DNA of 64,000 nucleotides from Haematobia irritans (taxonomy: Eukaryota; Arthropoda; Insecta; Diptera; Muscidae): positions 281,410,431-281,474,430 of the forward strand of contig NC_134397.1 of assembly GCF_050003625.1 (NCBI RefSeq), written 5' to 3'. A program made the position numbers and the translations under genes. The notes below the pieces were generated by a model. The model ran no database searches. It was not told the DNA's origin and saw only the letters and a list, made by a program, of their open reading frames with translations. Of the stretch, positions 52,201-64,000 are shown one piece after another; the stretch's first letter is position 1, and each line of letters opens with the position of its first letter.

Positions 52201-54313
52201 TCATATCTCTGTCCGTATGTCGTTGTTATCTATTTGCATTTTTGTTCATACGACAGAGGTCGCAATTTTTATCCGATTTTCATGAAATTTGGCTTAGAGT
52301 AGTCTTTGTTGGACAAAGATGAACGCTATTAGATTTTGGAAAAAATCAGATGACATTTTGTGTCGCCAAATTTGCATGCAAAAAAGACACTATTATCGGC
52401 ATATATTAATCGATTTTATTGTAATTTGCCGCATATTTATTACACATTCTTGCTTTATTTCTTCTTCTTTGTTCGTGTTATTTGTTGTTTTATGCAAAAA
52501 GTGTTGCCATCAATCATAATCATATGACAAAAAAATGTAATTTTTTACAGGTGTTTTTTTGTGATCGCCGTCGGGTTTTTTCTTATATATATATATTGTA
52601 TATTGCGACAAGATCGGGGGGAATGTTGACCCGATTTGACGTGTTTTGAGGGTTTTAGCGGCATTTGTGAGAAAAAATTTCGAGTTTGTACATCGTCAAT
52701 GCCGATAATAATGTAATAAATTCATACGTGTTCAGGGTATAATAAAATTGATTTGTGTGAGATGGTGAATAGCACAACTAGTTGTCCTCGAGTCCAAGTT
52801 TAATATATGGATCGATTCAGAATCATCCGTTGAGTCGATCTAGCCCTGGCTGTCCGTCCGTCTGATCATATCTCTGTCCGTATGTCGTTGTTATCTATTT
52901 GCATTTTTGTTCATACGACAGAGGTCGCAATTTTTATCCGATTTTCATGAAATTTGGCTTAGAGTAGTCTTTGTTGGACAAAGATGAACGCTATTCGATT
53001 TTGGAAAAAATCAGATGACATTTTGTGTCGCCAAATTTGCATGCAAAAAAGACACTATTATCGGCATATATTAATCGATTTTATTGTAATTTGCCGCATA
53101 TTTATTACACATTCTTGCTTTATTTCTTCTTCTTTGTTCGTGTTATTTGTTGTTTTATGCAAAAAGTGTTGCCATCAATCATAATCATATGACAAAAAAA
53201 TGTAATTTTTTACAGGTGTTTTTTTGTGATCGCCGTCGGGTTTTTTCTTATATATATATATTGTATATTGCGACAAGATCGGGGGGAATGTTGACCCGAT
53301 TTGACGTGTTTTGAGGGTTTTAGCGGCATTTGTGAGAAAAAATTTCGAGTTTGTACATCGTCAATGCCGATAATAATGTAATAAATTCATACGTGTTCAG
53401 GGTATAATAAAATTGATTTGTGTGAGATGGTGAATAGCACAACTAGTTGTCCTCGAGTCCAAGTTTAATATATGGATCGATTCAGAATCATCCGTTGAGT
53501 CGATCTAGCCCTGGCTGTCCGTCCGTCTGATCATATCTCTGTCCGTATGTCGTTGTTATCTATTTGCATTTTTGTTCATACGACAGAGGTCGCAATTTTT
53601 ATCCGATTTTCATGAAATTTGGCTTAGAGTAGTCTTTGTTGGACAAAGATGAACGCTATTAGATTTTGGAAAAAATCAGATGACATTTTGTGTCGCCAAA
53701 TTTGCATGCAAAAAAGACACTATTATCGGCATATATTAATCGATTTTATTGTAATTTGCCGCATATTTATTACACATTCTTGCTTTATTTCTTCTTCTTT
53801 GTTCGTGTTATTTGTTGTTTTATGCAAAAAGTGTTGCCATCAATCATAATCATATGACAAAAAAATGTAATTTTTTACAGGTGTTTTTTTGTGATCGCCG
53901 TCGGGTTTTTTCTTATATATATATATTGTATATTGCGACAAGATCGGGGGGAATGTTGACCCGATTTGACGTGTTTTGAGGGTTTTAGCGGCATTTGTGA
54001 GAAAAAATTTCGAGTTTGTACATCGTCAATGCCGATAATAATGTAATAAATTCATACGTGTTCAGGGTATAATAAAATTGATTTGTGTGAGATGGTGAAT
54101 AGCACAACTAGTTGTCCTCGAGTCCAAGTTTAATATATGGATCGATTCAGAATCATCCGTTGAGTCGATCTAGCCCTGGCTGTCCGTCCGTCTGATCATA
54201 TCTCTGTCCGTATGTCGTTGTTATCTATTTGCATTTTTGTTCATACGACAGAGGTCGCAATTTTTATCCGATTTTCATGAAATTTGGCTTAGAGTAGTCT
54301 TTGTTGGACAAAG

Positions 54314-54646
54314 ATGAACGCTATTAGATTTTGGAAAAAATCAGATGACATTTTGTGTCGCCAAATTTGCATGCAAAAAAGACACTATTATCGGCATATA
54401 TTAATCGATTTTATTGTAATTTGCCGCGCATATTTATTACACATTCTTGCTTTATTTCTTCTTCTTTGTTCGTGTTATTTGTTGTTTTATGCAAAAAGTG
54501 TTGCCATCAATCATAATCATATGACAAAAAAATGTAATTTTTTACAGGTGTTTTTTTGTGATCGCCGTCGGGTTTTTTCTTATATATATATATTGTATAT
54601 TGCGACAAGATCGGGGGGAATGTTGACCCGATTTGACGTGTTTTGA
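54314..54646 (+). other. 110-codon frameshifted reading frame spanning copies 82-83, not a gene
   Basis: The 2-bp duplication at 54425-54428 moves the frame after residue 38. The frame then reads on through the monomer junction and the TA tract of copy 83 (a run of Y, I and L residues), ending at 54646. It exists only in this copy and is a by-product of the duplication. Confidence 0.85.
54425..54428 (+). other. Private 2-bp CG/GC duplication in copy 82
   Basis: Copy 82 reads TTGCCGCGCATA where the other copies read TTGCCGCATA. One extra dinucleotide makes this copy 667 bp. It shifts the 66-codon frame so that it stays open for 110 codons (54314-54646). The change is seen once only, so it arose after the last homogenisation of this stretch or is a sequencing error. 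Confidence 0.9.
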
Positions 54647-57600
54647 GGGTTTTAGCGGCATTTGTGAGAAAAAATTTCGAGTTTGTACATCGTCAATGCC
54701 GATAATAATGTAATAAATTCATACGTGTTCAGGGTATAATAAAATTGATTTGTGTGAGATGGTGAATAGCACAACTAGTTGTCCTCGAGTCCAAGTTTAA
54801 TATATGGATCGATTCAGAATCATCCGTTGAGTCGATCTAGCCCTGGCTGTCCGTCCGTCTGATCATATCTCTGTCCGTATGTCGTTGTTATCTATTTGCA
54901 TTTTTGTTCATACGACAGAGGTCGCAATTTTTATCCGATTTTCATGAAATTTGGCTTAGAGTAGTCTTTGTTGGACAAAGATGAACGCTATTAGATTTTG
55001 GAAAAAATCAGATGACATTTTGTGTCGCCAAATTTGCATGCAAAAAAGACACTATTATCGGCATATATTAATCGATTTTATTGTAATTTGCCGCATATTT
55101 ATTACACATTCTTGCTTTATTTCTTCTTCTTTGTTCGTGTTATTTGTTGTTTTATGCAAAAAGTGTTGCCATCAATCATAATCATATGACAAAAAAATGT
55201 AATTTTTTACAGGTGTTTTTTTGTGATCGCCGTCGGGTTTTTTCTTATATATATATATTGTATATTGCGACAAGATCGGGGGGAATGTTGACCCGATTTG
55301 ACGTGTTTTGAGGGTTTTAGCGGCATTTGTGAGAAAAAATTTCGAGTTTGTACATCGTCAATGCCGATAATAATGTAATAAATTCATACGTGTTCAGGGT
55401 ATAATAAAATTGATTTGTGTGAGATGGTGAATAGCACAACTAGTTGTCCTCGAGTCCAAGTTTAATATATGGATCGATTCAGAATCATCCGTTGAGTCGA
55501 TCTAGCCCTGGCTGTCCGTCCGTCTGATCATATCTCTGTCCGTATGTCGTTGTTATCTATTTGCATTTTTGTTCATACGACAGAGGTCGCAATTTTTATC
55601 CGATTTTCATGAAATTTGGCTTAGAGTAGTCTTTGTTGGACAAAGATGAACGCTATTCGATTTTGGAAAAAATCAGATGACATTTTGTGTCGCCAAATTT
55701 GCATGCAAAAAAGACACTATTATCGGCATATATTAATCGATTTTATTGTAATTTGCCGCATATTTATTACACATTCTTGCTTTATTTCTTCTTCTTTGTT
55801 CGTGTTATTTGTTGTTTTATGCAAAAAGTGTTGCCATCAATCATAATCATATGACAAAAAAATGTAATTTTTTACAGGTGTTTTTTTGTGATCGCCGTCG
55901 GGTTTTTTCTTATATATATATATTGTATATTGCGACAAGATCGGGGGGAATGTTGACCCGATTTGACGTGTTTTGAGGGTTTTAGCGGCATTTGTGAGAA
56001 AAAATTTCGAGTTTGTACATCGTCAATGCCGATAATAATGTAATAAATTCATACGTGTTCAGGGTATAATAAAATTGATTTGTGTGAGATGGTGAATAGC
56101 ACAACTAGTTGTCCTCGAGTCCAAGTTTAATATATGGATCGATTCAGAATCATCCGTTGAGTCGATCTAGCCCTGGCTGTCCGTCCGTCTGATCATATCT
56201 CTGTCCGTATGTCGTTGTTATCTATTTGCATTTTTGTTCATACGACAGAGGTCGCAATTTTTATCCGATTTTCATGAAATTTGGCTTAGAGTAGTCTTTG
56301 TTGGACAAAGATGAACGCTATTAGATTTTGGAAAAAATCAGATGACATTTTGTGTCGCCAAATTTGCATGCAAAAAAGACACTATTATCGGCATATATTA
56401 ATCGATTTTATTGTAATTTGCCGCATATTTATTACACATTCTTGCTTTATTTCTTCTTCTTTGTTCGTGTTATTTGTTGTTTTATGCAAAAAGTGTTGCC
56501 ATCAATCATAATCATATGACAAAAAAATGTAATTTTTTACAGGTGTTTTTTTGTGATCGCCGTCGGGTTTTTTCTTATATATATATATTGTATATTGCGA
56601 CAAGATCGGGGGGAATGTTGACCCGATTTGACGTGTTTTGAGGGTTTTAGCGGCATTTGTGAGAAAAAATTTCGAGTTTGTACATCGTCAATGCCGATAA
56701 TAATGTAATAAATTCATACGTGTTCAGGGTATAATAAAATTGATTTGTGTGAGATGGTGAATAGCACAACTAGTTGTCCTCGAGTCCAAGTTTAATATAT
56801 GGATCGATTCAGAATCATCCGTTGAGTCGATCTAGCCCTGGCTGTCCGTCCGTCTGATCATATCTCTGTCCGTATGTCGTTGTTATCTATTTGCATTTTT
56901 GTTCATACGACAGAGGTCGCAATTTTTATCCGATTTTCATGAAATTTGGCTTAGAGTAGTCTTTGTTGGACAAAGATGAACGCTATTCGATTTTGGAAAA
57001 AATCAGATGACATTTTGTGTCGCCAAATTTGCATGCAAAAAAGACACTATTATCGGCATATATTAATCGATTTTATTGTAATTTGCCGCATATTTATTAC
57101 ACATTCTTGCTTTATTTCTTCTTCTTTGTTCGTGTTATTTGTTGTTTTATGCAAAAAGTGTTGCCATCAATCATAATCATATGACAAAAAAATGTAATTT
57201 TTTACAGGTGTTTTTTTGTGATCGCCGTCGGGTTTTTTCTTATATATATATATTGTATATTGCGACAAGATCGGGGGGAATGTTGACCCGATTTGACGTG
57301 TTTTGAGGGTTTTAGCGGCATTTGTGAGAAAAAATTTCGAGTTTGTACATCGTCAATGCCGATAATAATGTAATAAATTCATACGTGTTCAGGGTATAAT
57401 AAAATTGATTTGTGTGAGATGGTGAATAGCACAACTAGTTGTCCTCGAGTCCAAGTTTAATATATGGATCGATTCAGAATCATCCGTTGAGTCGATCTAG
57501 CCCTGGCTGTCCGTCCGTCTGATCATATCTCTGTCCGTATGTCGTTGTTATCTATTTGCATTTTTGTTCATACGACAGAGGTCGCAATTTTTATCCGATT

Positions 57601-60600
57601 TTCATGAAATTTGGCTTAGAGTAGTCTTTGTTGGACAAAGATGAACGCTATTAGATTTTGGAAAAAATCAGATGACATTTTGTGTCGCCAAATTTGCATG
57701 CAAAAAAGACACTATTATCGGCATATATTAATCGATTTTATTGTAATTTGCCGCATATTTATTACACATTCTTGCTTTATTTCTTCTTCTTTGTTCGTGT
57801 TATTTGTTGTTTTATGCAAAAAGTGTTGCCATCAATCATAATCATATGACAAAAAAATGTAATTTTTTACAGGTGTTTTTTTGTGATCGCCGTCGGGTTT
57901 TTTCTTATATATATATATTGTATATTGCGACAAGATCGGGGGGAATGTTGACCCGATTTGACGTGTTTTGAGGGTTTTAGCGGCATTTGTGAGAAAAAAT
58001 TTCGAGTTTGTACATCGTCAATGCCGATAATAATGTAATAAATTCATACGTGTTCAGGGTATAATAAAATTGATTTGTGTGAGATGGTGAATAGCACAAC
58101 TAGTTGTCCTCGAGTCCAAGTTTAATATATGGATCGATTCAGAATCATCCGTTGAGTCGATCTAGCCCTGGCTGTCCGTCCGTCTGATCATATCTCTGTC
58201 CGTATGTCGTTGTTATCTATTTGCATTTTTGTTCATACGACAGAGGTCGCAATTTTTATCCGATTTTCATGAAATTTGGCTTAGAGTAGTCTTTGTTGGA
58301 CAAAGATGAACGCTATTAGATTTTGGAAAAAATCAGATGACATTTTGTGTCGCCAAATTTGCATGCAAAAAAGACACTATTATCGGCATATATTAATCGA
58401 TTTTATTGTAATTTGCCGCATATTTATTACACATTCTTGCTTTATTTCTTCTTCTTTGTTCGTGTTATTTGTTGTTTTATGCAAAAAGTGTTGCCATCAA
58501 TCATAATCATATGACAAAAAAATGTAATTTTTTACAGGTGTTTTTTTGTGATCGCCGTCGGGTTTTTTCTTATATATATATATTGTATATTGCGACAAGA
58601 TCGGGGGGAATGTTGACCCGATTTGACGTGTTTTGAGGGTTTTAGCGGCATTTGTGAGAAAAAATTTCGAGTTTGTACATCGTCAATGCCGATAATAATG
58701 TAATAAATTCATACGTGTTCAGGGTATAATAAAATTGATTTGTGTGAGATGGTGAATAGCACAACTAGTTGTCCTCGAGTCCAAGTTTAATATATGGATC
58801 GATTCAGAATCATCCGTTGAGTCGATCTAGCCCTGGCTGTCCGTCCGTCTGATCATATCTCTGTCCGTATGTCGTTGTTATCTATTTGCATTTTTGTTCA
58901 TACGACAGAGGTCGCAATTTTTATCCGATTTTCATGAAATTTGGCTTAGAGTAGTCTTTGTTGGACAAAGATGAACGCTATTCGATTTTGGAAAAAATCA
59001 GATGACATTTTGTGTCGCCAAATTTGCATGCAAAAAAGACACTATTATCGGCATATATTAATCGATTTTATTGTAATTTGCCGCATATTTATTACACATT
59101 CTTGCTTTATTTCTTCTTCTTTGTTCGTGTTATTTGTTGTTTTATGCAAAAAGTGTTGCCATCAATCATAATCATATGACAAAAAAATGTAATTTTTTAC
59201 AGGTGTTTTTTTGTGATCGCCGTCGGGTTTTTTCTTATATATATATATTGTATATTGCGACAAGATCGGGGGGAATGTTGACCCGATTTGACGTGTTTTG
59301 AGGGTTTTAGCGGCATTTGTGAGAAAAAATTTCGAGTTTGTACATCGTCAATGCCGATAATAATGTAATAAATTCATACGTGTTCAGGGTATAATAAAAT
59401 TGATTTGTGTGAGATGGTGAATAGCACAACTAGTTGTCCTCGAGTCCAAGTTTAATATATGGATCGATTCAGAATCATCCGTTGAGTCGATCTAGCCCTG
59501 GCTGTCCGTCCGTCTGATCATATCTCTGTCCGTATGTCGTTGTTATCTATTTGCATTTTTGTTCATACGACAGAGGTCGCAATTTTTATCCGATTTTCAT
59601 GAAATTTGGCTTAGAGTAGTCTTTGTTGGACAAAGATGAACGCTATTCGATTTTGGAAAAAATCAGATGACATTTTGTGTCGCCAAATTTGCATGCAAAA
59701 AAGACACTATTATCGGCATATATTAATCGATTTTATTGTAATTTGCCGCATATTTATTACACATTCTTGCTTTATTTCTTCTTCTTTGTTCGTGTTATTT
59801 GTTGTTTTATGCAAAAAGTGTTGCCATCAATCATAATCATATGACAAAAAAATGTAATTTTTTACAGGTGTTTTTTTGTGATCGCCGTCGGGTTTTTTCT
59901 TATATATATATATTGTATATTGCGACAAGATCGGGGGGAATGTTGACCCGATTTGACGTGTTTTGAGGGTTTTAGCGGCATTTGTGAGAAAAAATTTCGA
60001 GTTTGTACATCGTCAATGCCGATAATAATGTAATAAATTCATACGTGTTCAGGGTATAATAAAATTGATTTGTGTGAGATGGTGAATAGCACAACTAGTT
60101 GTCCTCGAGTCCAAGTTTAATATATGGATCGATTCAGAATCATCCGTTGAGTCGATCTAGCCCTGGCTGTCCGTCCGTCTGATCATATCTCTGTCCGTAT
60201 GTCGTTGTTATCTATTTGCATTTTTGTTCATACGACAGAGGTCGCAATTTTTATCCGATTTTCATGAAATTTGGCTTAGAGTAGTCTTTGTTGGACAAAG
60301 ATGAACGCTATTAGATTTTGGAAAAAATCAGATGACATTTTGTGTCGCCAAATTTGCATGCAAAAAAGACACTATTATCGGCATATATTAATCGATTTTA
60401 TTGTAATTTGCCGCATATTTATTACACATTCTTGCTTTATTTCTTCTTCTTTGTTCGTGTTATTTGTTGTTTTATGCAAAAAGTGTTGCCATCAATCATA
60501 ATCATATGACAAAAAAATGTAATTTTTTACAGGTGTTTTTTTGTGATCGCCGTCGGGTTTTTTCTTATATATATATATTGTATATTGCGACAAGATCGGG

Positions 60601-63600
60601 GGGAATGTTGACCCGATTTGACGTGTTTTGAGGGTTTTAGCGGCATTTGTGAGAAAAAATTTCGAGTTTGTACATCGTCAATGCCGATAATAATGTAATA
60701 AATTCATACGTGTTCAGGGTATAATAAAATTGATTTGTGTGAGATGGTGAATAGCACAACTAGTTGTCCTCGAGTCCAAGTTTAATATATGGATCGATTC
60801 AGAATCATCCGTTGAGTCGATCTAGCCCTGGCTGTCCGTCCGTCTGATCATATCTCTGTCCGTATGTCGTTGTTATCTATTTGCATTTTTGTTCATACGA
60901 CAGAGGTCGCAATTTTTATCCGATTTTCATGAAATTTGGCTTAGAGTAGTCTTTGTTGGACAAAGATGAACGCTATTCGATTTTGGAAAAAATCAGATGA
61001 CATTTTGTGTCGCCAAATTTGCATGCAAAAAAGACACTATTATCGGCATATATTAATCGATTTTATTGTAATTTGCCGCATATTTATTACACATTCTTGC
61101 TTTATTTCTTCTTCTTTGTTCGTGTTATTTGTTGTTTTATGCAAAAAGTGTTGCCATCAATCATAATCATATGACAAAAAAATGTAATTTTTTACAGGTG
61201 TTTTTTTGTGATCGCCGTCGGGTTTTTTCTTATATATATATATTGTATATTGCGACAAGATCGGGGGGAATGTTGACCCGATTTGACGTGTTTTGAGGGT
61301 TTTAGCGGCATTTGTGAGAAAAAATTTCGAGTTTGTACATCGTCAATGCCGATAATAATGTAATAAATTCATACGTGTTCAGGGTATAATAAAATTGATT
61401 TGTGTGAGATGGTGAATAGCACAACTAGTTGTCCTCGAGTCCAAGTTTAATATATGGATCGATTCAGAATCATCCGTTGAGTCGATCTAGCCCTGGCTGT
61501 CCGTCCGTCTGATCATATCTCTGTCCGTATGTCGTTGTTATCTATTTGCATTTTTGTTCATACGACAGAGGTCGCAATTTTTATCCGATTTTCATGAAAT
61601 TTGGCTTAGAGTAGTCTTTGTTGGACAAAGATGAACGCTATTAGATTTTGGAAAAAATCAGATGACATTTTGTGTCGCCAAATTTGCATGCAAAAAAGAC
61701 ACTATTATCGGCATATATTAATCGATTTTATTGTAATTTGCCGCATATTTATTACACATTCTTGCTTTATTTCTTCTTCTTTGTTCGTGTTATTTGTTGT
61801 TTTATGCAAAAAGTGTTGCCATCAATCATAATCATATGACAAAAAAATGTAATTTTTTACAGGTGTTTTTTTGTGATCGCCGTCGGGTTTTTTCTTATAT
61901 ATATATATTGTATATTGCGACAAGATCGGGGGGAATGTTGACCCGATTTGACGTGTTTTGAGGGTTTTAGCGGCATTTGTGAGAAAAAATTTCGAGTTTG
62001 TACATCGTCAATGCCGATAATAATGTAATAAATTCATACGTGTTCAGGGTATAATAAAATTGATTTGTGTGAGATGGTGAATAGCACAACTAGTTGTCCT
62101 CGAGTCCAAGTTTAATATATGGATCGATTCAGAATCATCCGTTGAGTCGATCTAGCCCTGGCTGTCCGTCCGTCTGATCATATCTCTGTCCGTATGTCGT
62201 TGTTATCTATTTGCATTTTTGTTCATACGACAGAGGTCGCAATTTTTATCCGATTTTCATGAAATTTGGCTTAGAGTAGTCTTTGTTGGACAAAGATGAA
62301 CGCTATTAGATTTTGGAAAAAATCAGATGACATTTTGTGTCGCCAAATTTGCATGCAAAAAAGACACTATTATCGGCATATATTAATCGATTTTATTGTA
62401 ATTTGCCGCATATTTATTACACATTCTTGCTTTATTTCTTCTTCTTTGTTCGTGTTATTTGTTGTTTTATGCAAAAAGTGTTGCCATCAATCATAATCAT
62501 ATGACAAAAAAATGTAATTTTTTACAGGTGTTTTTTTGTGATCGCCGTCGGGTTTTTTCTTATATATATATATTGTATATTGCGACAAGATCGGGGGGAA
62601 TGTTGACCCGATTTGACGTGTTTTGAGGGTTTTAGCGGCATTTGTGAGAAAAAATTTCGAGTTTGTACATCGTCAATGCCGATAATAATGTAATAAATTC
62701 ATACGTGTTCAGGGTATAATAAAATTGATTTGTGTGAGATGGTGAATAGCACAACTAGTTGTCCTCGAGTCCAAGTTTAATATATGGATCGATTCAGAAT
62801 CATCCGTTGAGTCGATCTAGCCCTGGCTGTCCGTCCGTCTGATCATATCTCTGTCCGTATGTCGTTGTTATCTATTTGCATTTTTGTTCATACGACAGAG
62901 GTCGCAATTTTTATCCGATTTTCATGAAATTTGGCTTAGAGTAGTCTTTGTTGGACAAAGATGAACGCTATTCGATTTTGGAAAAAATCAGATGACATTT
63001 TGTGTCGCCAAATTTGCATGCAAAAAAGACACTATTATCGGCATATATTAATCGATTTTATTGTAATTTGCCGCATATTTATTACACATTCTTGCTTTAT
63101 TTCTTCTTCTTTGTTCGTGTTATTTGTTGTTTTATGCAAAAAGTGTTGCCATCAATCATAATCATATGACAAAAAAATGTAATTTTTTACAGGTGTTTTT
63201 TTGTGATCGCCGTCGGGTTTTTTCTTATATATATATATTGTATATTGCGACAAGATCGGGGGGAATGTTGACCCGATTTGACGTGTTTTGAGGGTTTTAG
63301 CGGCATTTGTGAGAAAAAATTTCGAGTTTGTACATCGTCAATGCCGATAATAATGTAATAAATTCATACGTGTTCAGGGTATAATAAAATTGATTTGTGT
63401 GAGATGGTGAATAGCACAACTAGTTGTCCTCGAGTCCAAGTTTAATATATGGATCGATTCAGAATCATCCGTTGAGTCGATCTAGCCCTGGCTGTCCGTC
63501 CGTCTGATCATATCTCTGTCCGTATGTCGTTGTTATCTATTTGCATTTTTGTTCATACGACAGAGGTCGCAATTTTTATCCGATTTTCATGAAATTTGGC

Positions 63601-63852
63601 TTAGAGTAGTCTTTGTTGGACAAAGATGAACGCTATTCGATTTTGGAAAAAATCAGATGACATTTTGTGTCGCCAAATTTGCATGCAAAAAAGACACTAT
63701 TATCGGCATATATTAATCGATTTTATTGTAATTTGCCGCATATTTATTACACATTCTTGCTTTATTTCTTCTTCTTTGTTCGTGTTATTTGTTGTTTTAT
63801 GCAAAAAGTGTTGCCATCAATCATAATCATATGACAAAAAAATGTAATTTTT

Positions 63853-64000
63853 TACAGGTGTTTTTTTGTGATCGCCGTCGGGTTTTTTCTTATATATATA
63901 TATTGTATATTGCGACAAGATCGGGGGGAATGTTGACCCGATTTGACGTGTTTTGAGGGTTTTAGCGGCATTTGTGAGAAAAAATTTCGAGTTTGTACAT
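63853..64000 (+). repeat. Partial copy 97, cut by the window edge
   Basis: The first 148 bp of the next monomer, from TACAGG, with the (TA)6 tract. It stops before the A/C site. The array plainly continues beyond the window. Confidence 0.97.

Larger units (their letters stand above)
49219..63852 (+). repeat. Array segment, copies 75-96, six-copy periodicity in the A/C site
   Basis: Copy 75 is the last with (TA)7; copy 82 is 667 bp because of a 2-bp duplication; all others are 665 bp. Allele C is in copies 78, 80, 84, 86, 89, 90, 92, 95 and 96. Comparing each copy with the one six further on, starting from copy 73, 17 of 18 pairs agree (only 83 and 89 differ). A six-monomer unit therefore underlies this segment even without the (TA)7 marker. 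Confidence 0.85.
1..64000 (+). repeat. Satellite DNA array, 665-bp monomer, 96 full copies plus a partial one
   Basis: The same 665-bp unit repeats head to tail from the first to the last base, always in the same orientation. Landmarks recur every 665 bp (for example ATGAACGCTATT at 439, 1104, 1769), except six steps of 667 bp. The variation I could see is one A/C site, a (TA)6/(TA)7 tract and one 2-bp duplication. No gene, inserted element or unique spacer interrupts it. Such arrays are typical of centromeric, pericentromeric, sex-chromosome or B-chromosome heterochromatin in eukaryotes; the sequence does not say which applies here. Both ends are cut by the window, so 64 kb is a minimum array length. 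No named satellite family was recognised. Confidence 0.98.

Noticed and set aside
54314..54646. A 110-residue protein in copy 82
   Set aside because: It exists only because of a private 2-bp duplication and reads through non-coding satellite including the TA tract.
439..63826. Ninety-five identical 66-codon frames as a multicopy gene family
   Set aside because: Identity extends over the whole monomer, not just the frame. The protein looks like translated T-rich DNA, has no recognised domain, and one copy is frameshifted. Nothing indicates coding.
1..64000. CRISPR array
   Set aside because: The repeated unit is 665 bp with no variable spacers between short repeats and no cas genes.
1..64000. 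Tandem rRNA, tRNA or histone gene cluster
   Set aside because: No conserved rRNA or tRNA sequence or histone reading frame is visible; 665 bp is too short for an rDNA or histone unit and the monomer has only one short frame.
1..64000. Pure assembly artefact (one read looped many times)
   Set aside because: The ordered A/C alleles, the spaced (TA)7 copies and the private copy-82 change vary along the array in ways a simple loop would not produce. Wrong copy number or local misjoining cannot be excluded without reads.

Overview
The whole 64 kb window is one head-to-tail satellite DNA array. A monomer of 665 bp (34.6% G+C; 256 T, 179 A, 131 G, 99 C on the + strand, counted in copy 1) is repeated 96 times in one orientation, followed by a 148-bp start of copy 97. 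I number copies from the TACAGG at position 1. I see no protein-coding gene, RNA gene, transposon insertion, inversion or unique flanking sequence. The array is cut off by both window edges, so its full size and chromosomal setting are unknown.

The organism is a eukaryote, most likely an insect and probably a fly (Diptera). Three things point there: a pure long-monomer satellite with no bacterial gene content; no CpG depletion (29 CpG per monomer, observed/expected about 1.5), which fits a genome with little CpG methylation; and a stretch at monomer positions 284-413 that resembles, from memory, a dispersed repeat common in higher-fly genomes. The last point needs a database search.

Layout. 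Copies 1-48 (1-31920) are all 665 bp. Copies 49-75 contain five 667-bp copies (49, 55, 61, 69, 75) in which a (TA)6 tract has become (TA)7. Copies 76-96 return to 665 bp, except copy 82, which carries a private 2-bp CG/GC duplication. One biallelic site, monomer position 451 (A or C), segregates through the array: 59 copies carry A and 37 carry C. I saw no other substitution.

These few markers show hidden higher-order structure. Copies 11-23 alternate C and A strictly (a dimer, 1330 bp). Copies 49-54 and 55-60 are identical in both markers (a tandem duplication of a six-monomer, 3992-bp unit). Copies 73-96 show a six-copy periodicity in the A/C site. Near-zero private variation together with a shared intermediate-frequency variant indicates recent amplification or very efficient homogenisation of multi-monomer segments, rather than copy-by-copy growth from one founder monomer.

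Each monomer also holds short structures that may or may not matter: two perfect 12-bp palindromes, a 12-bp inverted repeat with arms about 346 bp apart, small stem-loops, an A/T-tract cluster at the monomer junction, and a 66-codon open reading frame that is probably fortuitous. Positions for these are given in copy 1; add 665 per copy, plus 2 after each 667-bp copy.
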